In this document: one piece after another, positions 61,126 through 64,000 of the stretch | How the letters are laid out: every line of letters begins with the position of its first letter | Numbering within the stretch: the stretch's first letter is position 1 | Source: Planctomycetaceae bacterium | GTDB taxonomy: Bacteria; Planctomycetota; Planctomycetia; Planctomycetales; Planctomycetaceae | Assembly: GCA_041398825.1 (NCBI GenBank) | Contig: JAWKTX010000015.1 | Span: 1 to 64,000, forward strand | DNA length: 64,000 nucleotides | Direction: 5' to 3' | The notes under the pieces: generated by a model | What the model was told of the DNA's origin: nothing | Seen by the model: only the letters and a program-made list of their open reading frames with translations | Databases searched by the model: none | Made by a program: the position numbers and the translations under genes

Positions 61126-62394
61126 ATGACCGCACTTACAACCATGGATGCAGGCCAGATTCGGGCGTGGCTGCAGCTGCACTTTCCTGCCGCGGACTAT
61201 GCTGGTAAACGAGTCCTGCTGATTCTTCCGGACAACACGCGCACGGCGCCGTTGCCTGTGTTGTTTCCTGCCATTCGCGAAATGCTGCGACCTGTCGTGG
61301 CGAAAATGGACGCGATTGTCGCACTCGGCACGCACCAGCCGATGCCTCAGGAAAAGATCAAGTCCATGCTGGGCATCGCAGCGGATGACCCCTGTGCTGA
61401 CATTCAGTTGTTCAATCACGAATGGGACAACCCAGACGCACTCGTCACGATCGGATCGCTGTCGAAGGATGATACGGCAGAAATCAGTGATGGCGTCCTG
61501 ACGATGGATGTACCCGTTCAAATCAACAAACGGATCATGGACTATGACGTTGCCCTGGTCATCGGGCCCGTGTTTCCTCACGAAGTTGTTGGCTTCAGTG
61601 GTGGGAACAAGTATTTCTTCCCTGGAATTTCTGGTCCGGAACTCCTGAATTTCTTTCACTGGCTTGGCGCGCTGATTACGAATGTTGGCATCATCGGCGT
61701 CCCTGATACTCCCGTAAGACGCGTTGTCGACCGAGCGGCAAAACTAATTCCTGTTGAACGCCGATGTCTGGCATTCGTCGTAGCCGCAGATGCATCACCT
61801 TATGGCTTGTTCTACGGAACACCAGAGGAAGCGTGGAAGGGAGCATCGCAGTTGTCAGGGCAGGTTCACATCAAACGACAGCCCCGACCCTATCGACAGG
61901 TACTCAGCTGCGCGCCACTGATGTACGACGAACTCTGGGTGGCGGGTAAGTGCATGTACAAACTGGAACCTGTCGTTGCCGACGGGGGCGAACTCATCAT
62001 TTATGCACCCCACATGAAAGAAATTTCACTGACGCACGGCGAACGCATTGAGCAGGTGGGCTACCATGTCCGCGACTACTTCACAAAACAATGGGACCGA
62101 TTCAAGGACATCCCATGGGGTGTTCTTGCTCATTCGACTCATGTGCGAGGATCAGGAACCTTCGATGACGGAATTGAAAAGCCGCGTGTGCAGGTCACCG
62201 TGGCGTCACAAATCCCGCGCGAAGTCTGTGAACGCATCAATCTCGGCTATCGGGATCCGGCCACAATTGATGTGGAAAGCTTTGCTAATCGGGAAGAGGA
62301 AGGAATTCTGCTTGTCCGCAAAGCGGGCGAACACCTTTATCGGCTGAACGAAGGTGTCAGTACTCTTCTGCCGGATGATTACCCCGTTGGATGA
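61126..62394 (+). CDS. LarA-family (nickel-pincer racemase-like) protein
   Basis: A 422-residue member of the LarA/DUF2088 family. Lactate racemase LarA uses a nickel-pincer nucleotide attached to a lysine. Family motifs are LPDNTRTAP (about 41-49), ALGTHQPMPQEK, HEWDNPDALVTIG, and FPHEVVGFSGGNKYFFPGISG, which holds the catalytic His and the lysine expected to bind the cofactor. The ATG at 61126 is preferred over the frame start at 61072. Neither the cofactor genes larB, larC, larE nor a lactate transporter is adjacent. Many LarA homologues act on other 2-hydroxy acids, so lactate is only one candidate. Confidence 0.85.
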   Translation: MTALTTMDAGQIRAWLQLHFPAADYAGKRVLLILPDNTRTAPLPVLFPAIREMLRPVVAKMDAIVALGTHQPMPQEKIKSMLGIAADDPCADIQLFNHEWDNPDALVTIGSLSKDDTAEISDGVLTMDVPVQINKRIMDYDVALVIGPVFPHEVVGFSGGNKYFFPGISGPELLNFFHWLGALITNVGIIGVPDTPVRRVVDRAAKLIPVERRCLAFVVAADASPYGLFYGTPEEAWKGASQLSGQVHIKRQPRPYRQVLSCAPLMYDELWVAGKCMYKLEPVVADGGELIIYAPHMKEISLTHGERIEQVGYHVRDYFTKQWDRFKDIPWGVLAHSTHVRGSGTFDDGIEKPRVQVTVASQIPREVCERINLGYRDPATIDVESFANREEEGILLVRKAGEHLYRLNEGVSTLLPDDYPVG

Positions 62395-62440
62395 TCCGTT
62401 TGGTTCTTCCCGCTGTCTGCCCCGGGCCCACATGCTGATT

Positions 62441-62468
62441 CCCGTACCGCGTCTGCAGGCGGTACGGG
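62441..62468. terminator. Bidirectional hairpin between convergent genes
   Basis: A perfect 10 bp stem CCCGTACCGC (62441-62450) with GCGGTACGGG (62459-62468) and an 8 nt loop lies between the LarA-like gene and the SIMPL gene. There is no T tract, but position and strength suit termination in both directions. Confidence 0.6.
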
Positions 62469-62551
62469 CGACCGCATCAGCTCGGCCGAAGCAGGCTCAA
62501 CAAACATGGCGTATCCATCCATCTCGGGCTGCAATTCGTTTCGCCTATGGG

Positions 62552-63529
62552 CTACCAGTACCCGTTGGCTTGAGATCCAGGAACAGCATTTCCCTGGGCT
62601 GGCGAGCGATAGTAAATCGTGACCGTAGAGACCACAGCGATATCGGGGCGCATTGGCAGAGTTGTCGGCCGAACGTCTGCGCGGCTACTGAGACCGTGGA
62701 AGAACGTCATTCTCGGTCGAAACGCCTTGACGTAGACACGCCCCGAACGAGTATCCTGGATTTCTTCTTCCAGCACATTTTCGTAAGTCATGTATAACGT
62801 ATTCGGGAAAAACACTTCCGTGGCTTCCTGAATGTTGATTGCCGGCGGACGTTGTTCCAACACGCTCAGCAGCAAATCCGCTTTCTTTCTGGCGGCAGCA
62901 ACGGCCTGCGATCTTGCGTTTTCCTTTACTTCATCCAGCTTGTCGCTCCAGTAATCAAAGGTCACTACTTCCGCGTGGCCATGTCGCAGAGCGCTATCAA
63001 TAGCCGCCATTGCTTCCGCTTCTGTTTTCACAGCAACGTGAAGATTGATTTGCATGCGGTAACCCGATTGTTCTTGCACCTCGACGTCATCGCGCCCTCG
63101 GAACTCCTCAACAAATCCCCATTCGAATTTCGGCAGGACAGAGATAAAGTCCTCCACGATGTCGCTGTCTGGAATATTCTGAGATCGCCAGTCTTTGACG
63201 ACATCTGCAATCTGCTTCGAAATCATCTCACGACATTCGGACGCTGTTTCAGCCTGACTCGTAAACGCCAGTACCACACGGATCTGAGTCGGCACGACGC
63301 GTAGTTCTGCAGTTCCGGAGATCTTTATGACGCTGAGGGCAGATTCAGCATTCAATGGCTTGTCATCTTTACCATTGATCCACTGATGGGTCACTGGATA
63401 CTCACGCGAACCGGAATTGTAGCCACCAGCGCCACCGAATCCTCCCATACCCTGCGCACACACATGGGGTATCGCAAATTGAAGACACACCACAGCAAAG
63501 ACGCCCGTCAAGTACATTCGTTGATTCAT
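62552..63529 (-). CDS. Exported SIMPL-domain (DUF541) protein
   Basis: From the ATG at 63529 the protein has 325 residues with a signal peptide (YLTGVFAVVCLQFAIPHVCA). A Gly-rich spacer (MGGFGGAGGYNSGS) is followed by the SIMPL domain: VIKISGTAELRVVPTQIRVVLAFTSQ, the centre AVKTEAEAMAAIDSALRHGHAEV, KLDEVKENARSQAVAAARKKADLLLSVL, and a terminal strand VVSTVTIYYR. SIMPL proteins are periplasmic and often stress-related, but their activity is unknown. Middle residues (FEWGFVEEFRGRDDVEVQEQ) add an extra acidic segment. It is divergent from the gene at the window end across a palindrome. Confidence 0.88.
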   Translation of the reverse strand: MNQRMYLTGVFAVVCLQFAIPHVCAQGMGGFGGAGGYNSGSREYPVTHQWINGKDDKPLNAESALSVIKISGTAELRVVPTQIRVVLAFTSQAETASECREMISKQIADVVKDWRSQNIPDSDIVEDFISVLPKFEWGFVEEFRGRDDVEVQEQSGYRMQINLHVAVKTEAEAMAAIDSALRHGHAEVVTFDYWSDKLDEVKENARSQAVAAARKKADLLLSVLEQRPPAINIQEATEVFFPNTLYMTYENVLEEEIQDTRSGRVYVKAFRPRMTFFHGLSSRADVRPTTLPMRPDIAVVSTVTIYYRSPAQGNAVPGSQANGYW

Positions 63530-63869
63530 GATCGCGGTCCGCTTTCTATAAGGTCGAATTCTTAGAAACTGAGGTCTGCACGCGCAGGATGGCAGTAATT
63601 GATCCCGGCTTCCCCGGGTACTAACGTTAGTTGCCGGGAATTCTCCGTGCAAATCTCTGTGTCGTGCCGGGCTCTACAAGATTGGACTCTCAACGTCCTG
63701 CCAGACGTTGCTGTTCCCGGACGGCGGCCGGTCCTATTCTGCCGCTGTGGAGCGGTCGCCGGAACATGACATTGTTACCGTCATTGCTCCTCACAACGAA
63801 GTTCATAAGATGCGTCACTTCGAAGCTCGGCCGAATTCCCGGCGGGCACTGCATTCTCAAAGGAATATT
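63530..63869. other. Divergent intergenic region with a 26 bp palindrome
   Basis: No gene supported; open frames on both strands (63631-63918 and 63690-63923) lack features. The palindrome at 63613-63638 is listed separately. Confidence 0.4.
63613..63638. promoter_or_regulatory. 26 bp near-perfect palindrome, candidate operator
   Basis: CCCGG-GT-ACTAACGTTAGT-TG-CCGGG pairs at 11 of 13 positions. The inner 12 bp, ACTAACGTTAGT, is perfect. It lies 84 nt upstream of the SIMPL start and 230 nt upstream of the ASCH-like start, where a dimeric regulator could act. Confidence 0.45.
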
Positions 63870-64000
63870 ATGTCGAACAGCTACCCCGAAAAGACTTGTT
63901 CCATCGACCGACTTGTAACTCACGACAAGCTGGTTTCAGCCGCCCTTTCAGGAGCAAAGACTCAACAGCGGCGAGCAGGAGTCTACGGTTATCCCGGTGA
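63870..64000 (+). CDS. ASCH-domain-like protein, 5' part only (cut by window end)
   Basis: An ATG at 63870 with AGGA eight bases upstream opens a frame to the window edge (43 codons). The residues IDRLVTHDKLVSAALSGAKTQQ followed by RRAGVYGYPG look like the start of an ASCH domain, in which a G(S/A)KTxxxR motif binds RNA or modified nucleotides. The frame is too short to be certain, and the continuation lies outside. Confidence 0.6.
   Translation, partial: MSNSYPEKTCSIDRLVTHDKLVSAALSGAKTQQRRAGVYGYPG

Overview
The window is a chromosomal stretch of a planctomycete (phylum Planctomycetota; by eye mid-50s percent GC). The evidence is the protein repertoire. There are two intact and one broken PSCyt1-DUF1549-DUF1553 cytochrome-type proteins and two Tat-exported DUF1501 proteins. 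A large surface protein carries the planctomycete RLLLSA exit motif, an ECF sigma factor is coupled to a zinc-finger Ser/Thr kinase, and many membrane or secreted proteins look lineage-specific. The genus cannot be fixed by reading alone. Fuerstiella- or Gimesia-like relatives are plausible.

Layout. 1-300: end of an unidentified gene, then an initiator tRNA on the minus strand with its own hairpin. 847-2597: cmoA-cmoB (tRNA U34 cmo5U pathway), coupled by an ATGA overlap. 2917-13299: a planctomycete exported block, with DUF1501, an amidohydrolase, a PSCyt/DUF1549/DUF1553 plus DUF1501 pair, and a further PSCyt gene wrecked by about seven frameshifts. 13335-20319: a DAACS transporter with an unusual large loop, a parvulin-type lipoprotein chaperone, an RsmC-like methyltransferase and RecG. 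20394-28501: a Tat-exported polysaccharide pyruvyl transferase, a broken CBM9-like gene, a third PSCyt/DUF1553 gene with a frameshifted tail, an M20 amidohydrolase and a small membrane protein. 28657-34986: proteins of unknown role anchored in or exported through the membrane, ending in a dynamin-like GTPase. 35506-42692: tcdA with an alpha/beta hydrolase, two single-span membrane proteins, and a short UvrC. 42689-50648: hybrid histidine kinase, GH13 amylase, HETGH membrane protein, BshC-like protein, queC. 51222-60839: an FG-GAP/sialidase fusion, the ECF sigma and Ser/Thr kinase pair, and a surface protein with a threefold NWGG repeat. 61126-64000: a LarA-family protein, a SIMPL-domain protein and the start of an ASCH-like gene.

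How the genes work together. Four separate tRNA-modification genes (cmoA, cmoB, tcdA, queC) and the initiator tRNA are housekeeping. RecG and UvrC are DNA repair. Most of the rest serves the cell envelope: exported cytochrome-like proteins, Tat substrates, folding factors, carbohydrate-active enzymes and their regulators. No CRISPR array, prophage, transposase or rRNA was seen.

The main non-coding signal is a dispersed, nearly palindromic element of about 100 bp. It occurs three times (21901-22000, 28491-28597, 54290-54389), each time directly at the 3' end of a gene. A second hairpin element at 25972-26080, with a partial relative at 33109-33131, shares its end motifs. A second theme is a set of conserved genes broken by frameshifts (10620-13299, 22001-22670, 22812-22820), which could be real decay or assembly error.
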